DNA of 64,000 bases from Chlorophyllum brunneum (taxonomy: Eukaryota > Basidiomycota > Agaricomycetes > Agaricales > Agaricaceae). The stretch is taken from NCBI GenBank assembly GCA_963576785.1, contig OY756148.1, forward strand, positions 558,001 to 622,000, in the 5' to 3' direction. A program made the position numbers and the translations under genes. Below are positions 33,074 to 44,293 of the stretch, piece by piece (position 1 is the stretch's first letter; every line of letters starts with the position of its first letter). The notes under the pieces were generated by a model. It did not search any database, was not told the origin of the DNA, and was given only the letters and a program-made list of their open reading frames with translations.

Positions 33074-35034
33074 TCACTGTCCAACTCCTACATTCATCGT
33101 GTTTACATGTCCCTCACTTATCGGGGCAGCCTGATTACGATGTCGCTCCTCGACAATGATATCTGGAGGATCACCATCCATACCCTGCTCGCTCTCCTGT
33201 GTTGTCCCATGATGAAACCGCAGGGTCGAATGCATTTCTCGCGAGGCCATCGATTCCATCACCTTACAGTTGGCTTCACGAAGGTTGAGTATCAAATGTG
33301 CTCCCTGAAATTATTCACCGTTAAATATTATTGATTAGTAACAGCCTTGGAGTGATGCCCAAACCATCAAGTAGTAAGCTGTGGTGAGCCACCTTGAATT
33401 CATGGGCATCAGTGGGAGACGGAGACAGGGAATGATATGAAGAAAAACTCACACATTCCAGTCAACCTGACCACGGGGTAGTATTAAAGCCCCTATCGCT
33501 TCTAGATCGGATATCGATTGGAGTATTGTAAATGCTATTTCAAATGAATCATCCATGTCAGTGTCTGAAACTGCCACAGGCATAAGTGCTTTTGCCTACT
33601 TAGGAGTCTGAAAATAATAGATCAGTATGGCATAATAGGTTTATTAACAATTCAATAGAGACTGACTCACGGTATGAAGAACAATATTCCATCACGGTAA
33701 AAAACATAGAGGATTGGTGTAAACCTTTTCATATGCAATAGTTTATCACGGAATGGTTGACCAACAAGCTTTAAATGTCGAGACATTTGCACAGCTTAAC
33801 TAGTGTCAACATCACCTCGATGGTTGCAGAGCCTAATCGGACTATTCTGTGGATGGACCAAGTTCAATCAATAAATGGGGAGGAGAAGAAGAAAGACCCA
33901 CATGTATGCTAGTGCTAACCTATATATAATATTTTGGAAAAAATCATTCACAAAGCATCCATGAAGTGGATATCCATCATTGATATTGCCACCAATTTGG
34001 GGGACAAAGTTAATGATAATAAATGCCAGGCCAACCTAATTGCATTCCAGTGAAGTGAGCAAGGTATTCAAGGCGCATGCAACAGACATACTAGAATTTC
34101 AACTTTATGTACAAAGACTGCATAAATAATCATCCTTCTTGCAAACTCCAGCTTTACTTATGCACGGTAACAAAACATAGGATAATTGTTACTTAACCAT
34201 CTCAAGTCAGTGCAAATCTGGGTCTGAAGGATCAAAGACTCACCAACAAGTCCTTGGCTCCATAGTGCTCGAAGGCGTAATACCAGAAGAGTCTTCAGTG
34301 TTGCTGGGAGAAAAACTTGTGTGGAGCTACAAGTGATATCCAACATATTCTTTCTTAGGTGACTGAAGTGCTTACAGAATTTCAAATACACCAGCTGTTA
34401 TACAACTGGATGACACGAATAGGTGTTAATGAGCCTAAATTACAAACACAAGATCATCACTCACGTCTATAAACTACTAGATGAGTGATAATCAGGAGAA
34501 GTGAGATGAGGCCTCGCCGATCGTTGGATAAATCTATGTTGCCGTACTGGTACCAGGGTATAAATTCTAGTCCACAAAATGACTCTAATATCCTCACTGT
34601 AAATGGTAGTACTAATTGATATGAGCTTGTCGCATCAATTCAAGCATATAATGAAATATTTACATCACTTGCAGGAAAGCCCACAAGCGGAGGGAGGAAT
34701 AAACAATCTGGATGAGTGTCCGTTTTCCACTAGATTGTATGACAAGTGAGATGGAGGACTAATGCAGCAGAGTGATTGGGGCATACCGATAGATGTGCTC
34801 TGCCTGCATCCTCGTCAGCTGGACTTGTAGTTTGTAACTGCTTACTCACCTCTCGAGGTATGAGACGCAAGGTCTCATAAACAAACACTGCAACTACGGC
34901 AACTGGGCATGAATGTGTGAGTAAATACTCTCAAAAGATAACAAGGGTCTGCACATACAGTCAACGTAACCTGTCAAATGGGTGAAGCGAAGGTCGTTAG
35001 CATAATCCTCGGACGTCAGGGCCCGTTCAACCAT
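33074..35034 (-). pseudogene. DUF6533-like membrane protein, broken copy
   Basis: Read from 35034: MVERALTSEDYANDLRFTHL (compare MDKWGLTPEDYAGNLSLTQF at 63.6 kb), VAVVAVFVYETLRLIPRE, then an exon with YRYAPITLLH followed by an in-frame TAG before ISLVIQSSGKRTLIQIVYSS. Next come the exon STQVFLPATLKTLLVLRLRA (34.2 kb), FTPILYVFYRDGILFFIP (33.7 kb) and the C-terminal LNLREANCKVMESM with a longer tail than its relatives, ending at 33074. Exon order and spacing match the 63-kb gene over about 2 kb. The internal stop in the third exon makes it a pseudogene. A TATA box lies upstream. Confidence 0.8.
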
Positions 35035-35077
35035 GTTGCTTCAAGAGTCGTGATATTGCCCAGTGCTGTGGCTGGAC

Positions 35078-35096
35078 AGGGTTTATATACCAGTCA
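35078..35096 (-). promoter_or_regulatory. TATA box of the 35-kb membrane-protein copy
   Basis: The minus strand reads ACTGGTATATAAACCCTGT, nearly the same as the TATA region of the copies at 47.6 and 63.6 kb, about 45-60 bp before the ATG. Confidence 0.6.
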
Positions 35097-35099
35097 TAT

Positions 35100-35769
35100 T
35101 TCTATTTCTACACATCATAGGATTGTCAGTGTTGTGATGGATGCCAAAAAGCTCTGAGCATCAAGACGGTGATTAGAGTAGTGAGGGATAATATTACTGA
35201 GTGGGTACGGCGGTTGAATCGCACATGAGCAGCTATATCGGCATCAGGCCATTTGAAGGACCACCCATGATCAGGACGGTATGTCCAACGGCTTTTCGAA
35301 GAGGCCGATGGCACTCCTACGGCACTGTATGACAGTAGCAGGAGTAGATCCGTAAATTTCGACTCTCTCCTTCGGTGTTGTCCGGGGCGGGGGGAAGTGC
35401 CACCATCTCCTCAACGGTCCAAAATCAATCACCTTTGTCCTGTCGTGTCGTGGCGATGACACAGACAAGGGGACTTTCATGTTTAATTTAGGAAGAGATA
35501 CCGCCTTGTACTATCAACTTTCGGTATATTAAAACCATCATTTGTCCGTAGAGCTGGACTTGTAGGACCAAGCACAGACTAAGCCGGCGAACGTCCCAAA
35601 TGGTGGAGAGGATGATTTGAGATTGTGGGGCGGTGGATCTATGTCACCAACTGACGCGAGAGGTGATCAGGGAGCATTATGAGCGTGAAGCTAAACACCA
35701 CTTCACATTTGCGGCCATCAGGGCCATGTAGTATTGTTGTCAGTTCCGCCCTCTCGTCCTTGTTCAAGA
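35100..35769. other. Intergenic relic DNA
   Basis: No gene recognised between the membrane-protein copy and the RPO41 relic. Confidence 0.3.
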
Positions 35770-37070
35770 AGTGGCATTCCAGGGCGCTTGATCTCAGAAT
35801 CATTACAACTGTCTGGCTATCCCGTCCTTCCAGGCTCAGCCCATCCAATCCCTCTCTGGAGGTCATTCCCTCAGAACTGGCCAATACCTGCTCTCACGAC
35901 TGCCCAACTCGAAACTTCCCTACAACGAATTTATCCTCTTCACGGAATCTTCACGGAAGACCACAGAATTCTCAATGATCCCAACGTGGTCCCATCAGCG
36001 GCTGTACTCACCCCATCCTGACTTTCCTAACACACCGCCACCTGGAGTGAGGCGTATTTGCACAACCCGTATGATGTCAATCGCGCCAAGAATACTATGA
36101 TGTGGCAACCCAGAAGGATATAGAAAGCAGTGAACGATGGCTGGGGGATATCCATAACCTCTGTGAGGTTCTCGGGTCCGAACTCGAGGATGCCGTGTAC
36201 CGTGCGCATAGCGGCAGTGAGTCTAGCTCCTCCCCAGGTCAGAAGCCCTTCCTAGAATTTACATCTTTTTGTCGTTCCGGCTCCGGTTGTAGGTTACAAC
36301 TCTACGGCGTCCATTTTCCAGGTGCAACAACCCTCCTCGAGAATATGCATCAGAGAGGGGTCTCGTCCTACACTCGTGGTAGAGGAAACCGTGATTGATA
36401 CCAATGAAGCCGTGACAGAGACTATCGGGACCTTCTCACCCGACTGGGTCAATCTCAGCATACAGGAGGTCAGTGCGGCTCCTGGTCGAGCAGGAGCAGT
36501 AGCCACGTCTGAAGACGCTCGTTACGGAAGTCATACCCACCATGCGACCAGCCGTACGTGGCACATTTTTCGTTTAGTGGTCTCGTATTTACGATCCATG
36601 CCGGATAGAAATTCGACGACCATGACCACATCATCTCTGAATCAGACCATTGTCCAACTCCCTCGTCACCTATTCGAAATCAATAAGACCCGTCGTGTCC
36701 TCCTAGAAGACGCTACGGCTCGCCAGAAACACCCCGCCTACAATGTTACACTTGGGCGTCTCCGACAAGTCCATACACCTGATGTTTCCGACAACTTCAC
36801 TCCCAACATATCAACACTACAAGAATGGACGTAGGAGTGACAGCTCAGGCTTTGCGAGAGGATTACAAAGGAACCAATGCCACCAACGAATCCGAACGTG
36901 GACTCACTCCAAAAGGTAAAGAGGGGAGTACCACCAACACCTCGATCAAATCCATCGAACTGCAACTCGAGCTTTGGTACCTACCACTATGTGATGGCAA
37001 TTCGCAGTATCAGATCCATGGATATTTCTAGCCGCATCGAGGAGGTTGTGGAGGGAAATATACACTGATG
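35770..37070 (+). pseudogene. Partial, decayed duplicate of RPO41 (N-terminal half) with introns retained
   Basis: In order: ALTTAQLETSL..DHRILND (parent [19 protein letters not shown]), LHNPYDVNRAK (parent [11 protein letters not shown]), YYDVATQKDIESSERWL (parent [17 protein letters not shown]), the exon 2 block [10 protein letters not shown] (identical), RPTLVVEETVIDTNEAVTE (parent [19 protein letters not shown]), then ARQKHPAYNVTLGRL and NISTLQEW, and NESERGLTPKG (parent [11 protein letters not shown]). Intron 1 and 2 donors are still visible (GCAGTGAGTCT; CGTACGTGGCACATTTTTCG). Frames shift several times and the polymerase domain is absent. This is a DNA-level copy, not a retrocopy. Confidence 0.88.
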
Positions 37071-37186
37071 TCGAGGAAGGGTCCAAGGGGGCTGTGAGTA
37101 CTTTTATCTGGCAGCGGGGCATGATTTTGTAGGAAGTTATGACGACCATGAATGAGGTGACGCTTTATGGAGCACTAACATTATTG

Positions 37187-37666
37187 CTAGGAAGGACCAC
37201 AAGTGGAGACAATGGGAGGGTGAGGTAATGTCCTGTGTATCGATACATGTGTCCTGCCTACATCGTCGTCAGTTAAATTCCATGTTGAATGAATTTGAGC
37301 TGGGTCCTCAATCCTACTGATCTCTGTCATCCAGAATGGCGCCGTTAGGCCCTCCCCTTGATTCTTCCCAATAGGTTGTGGAGTCCGCACGAGTCCAAAA
37401 ATCCACTCGTAACTGATTGACAAGCAGAATGGTATGAATACGCGTCCTATTCGAAGATGACTGGCCAGATGAAACAAAACCAGATTCAGGGTCAGAATCC
37501 TGCCTGACAAGGAGCAAACAAGAACGTACACACCAAAGGCCTCAGCCACAACTTGCGGTACGTGATCATGTAATTTCGCTCTAGGCCACTTAGCTTCTAG
37601 AATCGACATGTGCACATTTTCGTTCTCAGCGATGATATCGGCTATACCATTATTCCACCACCTCAA
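37187..37666 (-). pseudogene. Fragment with KWPR..DHVPQVVAEAFG motif (nuclease/kinase-associated domain of fungi), uncertain
   Basis: The minus strand shows ILEAKWPRAKLHDHVPQVVA, then after a probable intron RVFIPFCLSISYEWIFGLVR. The same two-block pattern occurs in large agaricomycete families of uncertain function often annotated beside fungal-type protein kinases or as restriction-endonuclease-like. The E-x-K in LEAKWP would fit a PD-(D/E)XK core but that is speculative. Only about 120 codons remain. Likely a fragment, since no start domain or kinase part is present. Confidence 0.4.
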
Positions 37667-37797
37667 AGGAGTGCGAGTCCTTTTCTGGCCGTGACCTACC
37701 CACCTACCCTCATGATTCCTTTAACCCGAAGAGCCGTCAAAAGAACAGGTCCAATTTCTCATATTTTCTTGTCTTACCATGGTTCGCGAATTATACA

Positions 37798-38990
37798 ATG
37801 TCCGGCGCTGAATTAGACTCTTCTCTCCGTGATCCTGCTCCTCGTTGTCATCCAGGCGCCCGCATCGCAATCTTGGATACCATCCTTAAGTGGTTCGAGG
37901 ATACTGATCCCGCATACCAATTATTTTGGCTATTTGGTGTTGCTGGCGTCGGGAAATCTGCAATCATCCAAACTCTTGCAGAAGAGCTCTGGATATCACC
38001 CAAACTTTGCGCAAAACTCTTCCTATCTGGACCGAACCACTGTTACCGACCCGCTCACGTTTTCCCCACGCTTGCTTATCAGCTCGCTGTCCGAATCCCT
38101 GCTTATCGCGAATTCCTGAGACAGAAGATGACTGACGACCCCAAGTTATTGGAAAAGAGCATGGAGCACCACTTCAATCTCCTCATCGTCGAGTTTTTGG
38201 TTGTCCTGAGCCCGCCAATAGGGCAAAGGGGATGGGTGATTCTGTTAGATGGACTAGACGAGTACGAAGGAGGGAATGCGCAGACTAATATCATCAAGTT
38301 GATCAGCCGCTTCTTACGACAACATCCTACTGCGCCCCTTAGGTGGCTTATTGCAAGCCGACCTGAAGCTCATATAACTCGAATGTTCCAATCCATCGGG
38401 GTCAATGGTACATTTATCTCACAGGAGGTTCTCGTGAATTCCGACGTGGCTTTTCAAGATGTTGAGAAATTACTCCGGGCCATATTCGACGAACTTCGAG
38501 ACAGTATGATGTTCTTATACCACGAGGTGCTCCATGGCCTGTGGAACGTCGCATGGCTCAGATCACATCCATGGCACCTGGGTGCTTCATCTTTGCCGCC
38601 AGCATCACTCGTTTCGTCGAAGACCCGATCGGTACCCAATTTCTCAACTCACAATGGTCCTCTCCGTTCCTCACCACATCCAGACGGACCCTGTTTCGAC
38701 CCTTCATGCACTTTACACCAGCATCCTTGACGCTGTACCCAAACATACCTTGCAGACTTTGAAACTGTTACTTGATTTGAATTGGAGGACCCAAAGTCTG
38801 TTCCCAGCGGAAGCAGCGAGGAAGAAAGGATGGCTCCGTTTGTTTGTACGGCCACTGTACCCAATCTACGGCAGGACATGTTTATGCCCCCCCCCCCCCC
38901 CCCTACGAAAACTTAATTCCGTGATCCGGGTCCTATCAGAATTCGCGACGGCGATTGGGAGGGAGATTGTCATTACAGCTATCATGCTTC
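37798..38990 (+). pseudogene. NACHT-type NTPase, frameshifted
   Basis: The first 240 codons are a good NACHT domain: CHPGARIAILDTILKWFED lead-in, Walker A GVAGVGKS (residues 47-54), HVFPTLAYQLAV, and Walker B VILLDGLDE, then WLIASRPEAHI (sensor 1 region). After about 38.5 kb the conserved continuation jumps frame: GCFIFAASITRFVEDP is in one frame and STLHALYTSILDAVP in another. So at least two frameshifts separate the domain from its C-terminal part. A run of 17 C (38887-38903) follows. In fungi such STAND NTPases are candidate intracellular immune or incompatibility receptors; the usual effector and repeat domains are not found here. Non-functional as a full protein. Confidence 0.85.
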
Positions 38991-38991
38991 C

Positions 38992-39010
38992 TTGATTAAT
39001 TGTTAATCAA
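38992..39010. repeat. Short inverted repeat
   Basis: TTGATTAA and its exact complement TTAATCAA are separated by 3 nt. Could be a weak hairpin; no function proposed. Confidence 0.5.
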
Positions 39011-41460
39011 AAGCACTTATATAACATGGCTACCTAGAGCGGGAAATCCAGGACGACAATTTCCCCGTGTATGCTTCTGTAGGCAATCCGACCCAGTTCC
39101 TCGTCAAACGTGAACATGTCATAATGGCGGGACGAGCGATTGCAGCATTAGACTTGCTCCAGGGTCGAGTCCGAGATTCTTCTCGTGATGCTGGGATGAT
39201 CAGGCCTAGGATCCCCTGTGCGGTACTCATCACTTGGCGATAGTTGGTCCCGTCAAAGTATAGTTAAACCTGTTGCCCTTTGCTGCCCATTTGAGGTATG
39301 ACCTATGGGATCTCAAACTAATATTGCCGCCGCCCCCTTGGCAAAAAGAACAAACTCGAAACGCGGAGACCGGGGATTGGTGCACATAATGAAAGTGTTT
39401 ATTGAAGTGCACCAGAAGAGCGTCAATGTATTACTGGGGCATCAGGTCCCATTCTTTGTTTCTGAGTCTCAGTATTACTTACTGGCCACGTAGGGTGTAT
39501 TTCTATTTATATGTGATACACCATTGCCGCCACTGCCGTTGATGGATATTCCCCGGCTGGGAATAAGTATTGTCTCAACATGGAACAAAGACAGCAGGAC
39601 GATCTCACTTGAGGTTTCCTTCCAGACAAAGTGGTTGGCAAGCATTCCGGGTCGCGCCCAGCGGCCCAAAATGCCCGGTCCAGATCTAGTGACGAAAGTT
39701 CATTCGGAGCTATTGGTGCTATGGAATGCCTACCTGAACAGCACCAACGGCTTTCGTTCGTCATGGTTGCTTGGTAGTGATAGACGCTCATCGGTATCCA
39801 TGTATGTGTGTGCATCTCCGAATTTTGTTCCATCTCTTGGCTTTTCTTGGCTCTGTTGAACAGGATCGTCTGCTGTAGTCGAAAATGAATCAGCCACTTC
39901 CCCAGGCCAAGGAAGAACAAGAGACTTGGAAGTAATCTCGAGGTATACTATCAAAGGCTTGGAATTCTTGGCGCTACGTGGGGGGTGATGAAAATCTGCT
40001 TGTGCCGTTATACCCTCCGTCAAGCTATGCTCAAAAGTCATAGTTGTTATAGACTCAGATGTCGACTTTCCATCACTTAACATTGTTTTACATGGGATGG
40101 TTATCAATGAGCAGTTTCGCGGCAACGGAAAGGGCTGAGAAGAAGCACTTTCAACCTGGGGATTACGGATGTCGAGGAGAGTGTTATGAGTTTATCAGAG
40201 GCTTGAGCCTCTTGGCAGGAGCAGTAGAACCTTGTCTAACACTGGGTGCACATGTGTACGTTATGCCTGAGTTTTGCTTTGGCGCGAGCGGGACCTATAA
40301 GACTTACTAGTTGGCCTGAAGGCCCTGCGGAGGAACTGTGGCTCGCGATTTGACCTGGATGATTACTGGGGATGGGCCATCAAAGACATGGAAACGAGGG
40401 TGATGCATATACAGGCCCGGTCTTCGGGATGGCTCGCTCGCCACCCTGATGTTCGATCTTATACGCACAGCATCGAGTCCCCATCTGTTTTGATTCAGTC
40501 GTTTCAGTAGATTGCCCCGCGGGCTGAATGAAAACAGGGAGGGCATGCTTGGAATCTGTCGGAAGTAAATGGTTGTCAATATACGGGACGTTGTCAAGTC
40601 GCTGTTTGTCTCTAAGGTACGAAGTTGCTTTTTCCGAAAACCAGGCCCAAGGTCATCGATCATCGCGAAGTGGGTGATCCAATAAGTGGAGCGATGGTCG
40701 TGAGGGGGCTTCTAGGTAAACACCACCACGGATGATGGGTAGGGACACAGGTTCCGAATGCATCGACAATGAACAGGTCCCCGAGCAGGTGTAGCATCGT
40801 AGCTAACATGAGATCAAACAGTTGATCTGTCATGAAATTCGGCAGTACTGATCGGTGGTTTGGCCTATCTGACAGGGAGTCGCACGATTGGTAGTTCGTA
40901 TTGCGTGCAAGTAAGCGTGGTTAAGCCCTTGAAGCATCTGTTTCTCTGCTGTCCAATCACAGATCAGTGGATGCAATGCCGGAAGAAGCCACGATGGAGA
41001 ACAGCCCTGGGACTCCCATCACGGGCATATGAACCGGGTGGGAAAAGTCTGTCTCTAGTCCAGCTCTTCGGAGTCCACACCACCCTCGGAAGATGCTGAG
41101 GCTGACTTGGATGTACCTGGGTGTATAAAGGGCACTCAAGTGGGACCGTTGGGGATGCTGGTATAATGATAATGATGCTGATGGACAGTTTGCATAACGA
41201 TGGCCGAGATGACATGTGGATGGTTGTTAACGAGGTCGCGATGGTCGTCAACGGTCCATCGTGGCTCCGGAGAGCCCCGCAGGCTATATTAGGCTGTTCT
41301 CTCAATGAATAGCCTACCCCTTTTCTCTTCGACTCCTTTCCTCCCCTTCTTGCTCTTGCTCTTTGCTCGAGGCCGTCGCCTAGCGCGCTCCCCCAAGCCA
41401 ACGATCGCCCGGCACTGGTGTCGCTTTGTCCTGAAAATCTTCATTAGTTTCTCTTGAGAA
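39011..41460. other. 2.4-kb region without recognisable gene
   Basis: The longest frames are on the minus strand (39730-40125 and 40307-40663, up to 131 codons). The second has a plausible protein-like composition (RWGLDAVRIRSNIRVASEPS, YMHHPRFHVFDG). I could not join them by splicing or recognise a domain. Treated as relic or an unknown gene. Confidence 0.3.
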
Positions 41461-41535
41461 GTGTTATCTGCAAGCCCTCACAGCACCTCATTCGTTCAAC
41501 GTTTTATTATCCTTTTTTATATTTCATTATCGAAA

Positions 41536-43619
41536 ATGTTCTCGCGAAAGCTTTTCGTCGCTTTCCTGACTCTTGCTCTCTCTTCGTTCGCCGCACAAGC
41601 AGCTCCTGCTCCCCAGTTCCGTCAGGGTGATTTCTGTGACAATTCCGTACGTTTTACGTGGTGTCGATGAGATCTACCCCACACTTACTTTTAAACCTCT
41701 TCACTCCTCGGTGATTTTTTTAAAATCATGGATTTTCGGCGCCCATTTTTGTGTGGATGACAGGGCCAAGTTAAGACTGTTACTCAGACAGTAACCGTCA
41801 CCAGTGCTCCACCTGCACAGACCTCGAAGGGTAACGTGGCAATCGTAAACCCTGGCGGTGAGTTTATTCATCGAGCGTGGGTAGTTGATCAATACTGAAG
41901 GCGCCTAACAGGGGATAATAATAACAACAACAATGATGGTGCGTCGGGTGTCCTCAGTTCCTATCAAGGAATTGGCTTATATCCTGGTGGCAGGTGGTAA
42001 CAACAATGGCGGCGGCAAAAACAACAATGGTGGAAACAACAACAACGGCGGAAACAACAACAACGGTGGTGGGAACAACAACAACGGCGGAGGAAACAAC
42101 AACAACAACGGCAGTGGGAATGACAACAACAACAATGGCGGTGGAAACAATAACAACGGAGGGAATAACAACGGCGGCGGGAACAATAACAACGGCGGGA
42201 ACAACGGCGGGAACAACAACGGCGGCGGGAGCGGCGGCGGCAATGGCGGCGACGCCCAAACGTCTCTGAGTAAGTCCCGTCATCTTGTCTCGGACTCCAT
42301 CTTACCCAACTTCTCTAGCCCTTGATCCTGGGGTCATTGCCAAAGGTTTTGCCAACGATGGCCAAGATGTCCCTACTGCTGGTCAAGTTGCCTCCCTCAC
42401 CTCGACCAACAACTTCATCAACTTCTGCCTGACCGTACCCGACTTCCCCATCACCAATGGCCAGCAAATAAAGACTGGCTCGTGTAACCCTGCGCCCATT
42501 GGTGTCATTCCATCCACCGACAACATGCCCTCGTCTAAATTCGCCTTCCCCAAGAACTTTGGTGCCGTGAAGGCCAACACTGCGTTCACGATCAAGATGC
42601 AGATCAAGAACATGCAGACTGGATTCTTCGTCAACGCGCAGGAGAACTACTTCGCTGCTCCGCAGTTCCTCAATGCTCAAGGCCAGATCCAAGGCCACTC
42701 ACACGTCGTTATTGAAGCACTCAGCGCTATTGACCAAACAACAACGACCGACCCCAAGAAGTTTGCATTCTTCAAGGGATTGAATGATGTTGCCGCCAAC
42801 GGACAGCTCACTGCTGATGTGACGAATGGTCTACCAGCAGGCGCGTACAAGCTCTCGTCGATCAACGCTGCGGCCAACCACCAGCCTGTCATCGTACCCG
42901 TTGCCCAACATGGTTCTCTCGACGATGCGGTCTACGTGAGTGTTTCCTCCTCGCACCTCGATCCATTCACACCTAACCTAACCTCCTAGTTCTTCGTCAC
43001 CGCTGACGGCAACCCTCCCGCCGACTCTCCCTTCCAGAACGGTGGTGCCGCCGCCTCCAGCGCGGTTGCATCATCGACAGCTATCTCTGCCTCTGCCTCT
43101 GCCACCGATTCTGTCGCAGCTTCCGCGACCGCCTCCGCCCCCGTCAAGGGTTCTGCAGCTGCTTCCGGCAAGGGCTCCGCTGCCGCATCCGAGACTGGCA
43201 AAGGTGGCGCCAAGGCCACTGCTACTGCTGCCACTGCCACTGGAAAGGCCGCTGCTACTAAGAGCGCAAACGCCGGCGACACCACAGGCAAGGGCGCTGC
43301 TACCAAGAGCGCAGACGCTCCTGACGCCACTGGCAAGGGTGCTGCCAATACCAAAGGCGGTGAAGGTGCTACTGACGGTACCAAGGGTGGCAAAGGCGCC
43401 GCCGCCGATACCAACGACGGCAAGGACGGCAAGGCCACTGGTGATCAAAACACTGGTGACAAAGCCGGTAGCACGACCGATAAGAACACTGGAGCCACTA
43501 ATGGTGACAAGACTGCTGCTGGGGACAAGAATGCCGACACCGCTGCCGACAAAGATACATCTGGAAAAGCGAAGGGTGGTGCCAATGATGCAGAGTCTGA
43601 TTCTCAAGGAAAGAACTGA
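41536..43619 (+). CDS. Secreted Asn/Gly-repeat protein with Ala/Lys/Thr-rich tail, multi-exon
   Basis: MFSRKLFVAFLTLALSSFAA is a signal peptide. Short exons follow, joined in phase (VKTVTQTVTVTS; GDNNNNND), then an exon (from about 41996) encoding some 85 residues of Asn/Gly only (NNNGG units). The core domain (from about 42319) runs LDPGVIAKGFANDGQD, FCLTVPDFPITNGQQI, VIEALSAIDQT and AGAYKLSSINAAANH. After an intron at about 42935-42989 the tail is low complexity (Ala/Ser, then Gly/Lys/Thr/Asp). The core is a conserved basidiomycete family, sometimes mislabelled as ribosomal protein S17 in databases; I know no proven role. Secretion, perhaps wall-associated, is inferred from the signal peptide and repeats. 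Confidence 0.85.
41996..42252 (+). repeat. Asn/Gly-coding trinucleotide-rich repeat tract
   Basis: Imperfect repeats of AACAAC and GGCGG/GGTGG units inside the secreted-protein gene, encoding runs of Asn separated by two to three Gly. The tract length is likely unstable. Confidence 0.85.
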
Positions 43620-44293
43620 GAGCTTCGACGTTCTGTCCTCTGATGTTCGTGTTATGACGCGATAATGAAAACTGGAGATTTTATGTGGGGTATGGACTGG
43701 TCTGTATCTCCTATGTGAATCTCAGGTTTTGGATGGATAAATTACTGATCATCTACTTCGTGCTGGCTTGTTGATCACTTTTCTTTAGTTACTTCTTTTT
43801 TTCTGTACACCTTACATTCCTTTTTCATACATAGCAGATGAGCAGAGCATATTTCCGTTGCATGCAATGTAACCAGGTTTGAGTCGATCATTTCCACGAG
43901 TGCTAAGGCAGCTGTAACGTTTGATATCCAACCGATACAGTGCAATGCCAGAAGTGGGCCTAAGATAGTCCCCTTCTAGAAATCCCCAGACCAACGACTG
44001 CGTTAGACGCAGACTTCGCGATGACATTTGATAGTCAAGACACTGGAGTCAGTTGATACTTCTACTGTGCACCTCCGAGAAGCTTGATGCATTGATGTGT
44101 GTGTCGTTCTATAACATTCCACTCTGGGGTCGTCTGAACATCGCGCCATTCTTGCTCGCAGCTCGCAGTCCGCAGTCCGCAGTCCACTTTATTCTACCTT
44201 TATATATATCCTGTCTGAACTCTTACCGCCCTCAGTCTTTCCTATAACACCTATCACTTTCAACCCCCTATTTGAGATTTCTACTTGCTAAAC
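43620..44293. other. Intergenic with F-box promoter
   Basis: Near the downstream end are three tandem GCAGTCC units (about 44167-44188) and a TATA-like TTATATATATCC (about 44200-44211) roughly 85 bp before the F-box ATG. Nothing else recognised. Confidence 0.4.

Noticed and set aside
41954..42283. Long open frames antisense to the Asn/Gly tract (Val/Pro-rich)
   Set aside because: They are the mirror of a trinucleotide-biased sense sequence; such repeats keep all frames open by chance.
42986..43607. Antisense and alternate-frame Ala/Pro/Ser-rich ORFs over the secreted-protein tail
   Set aside because: Shadow of the GC-rich low-complexity tail; the sense frame joins in phase to the conserved core.
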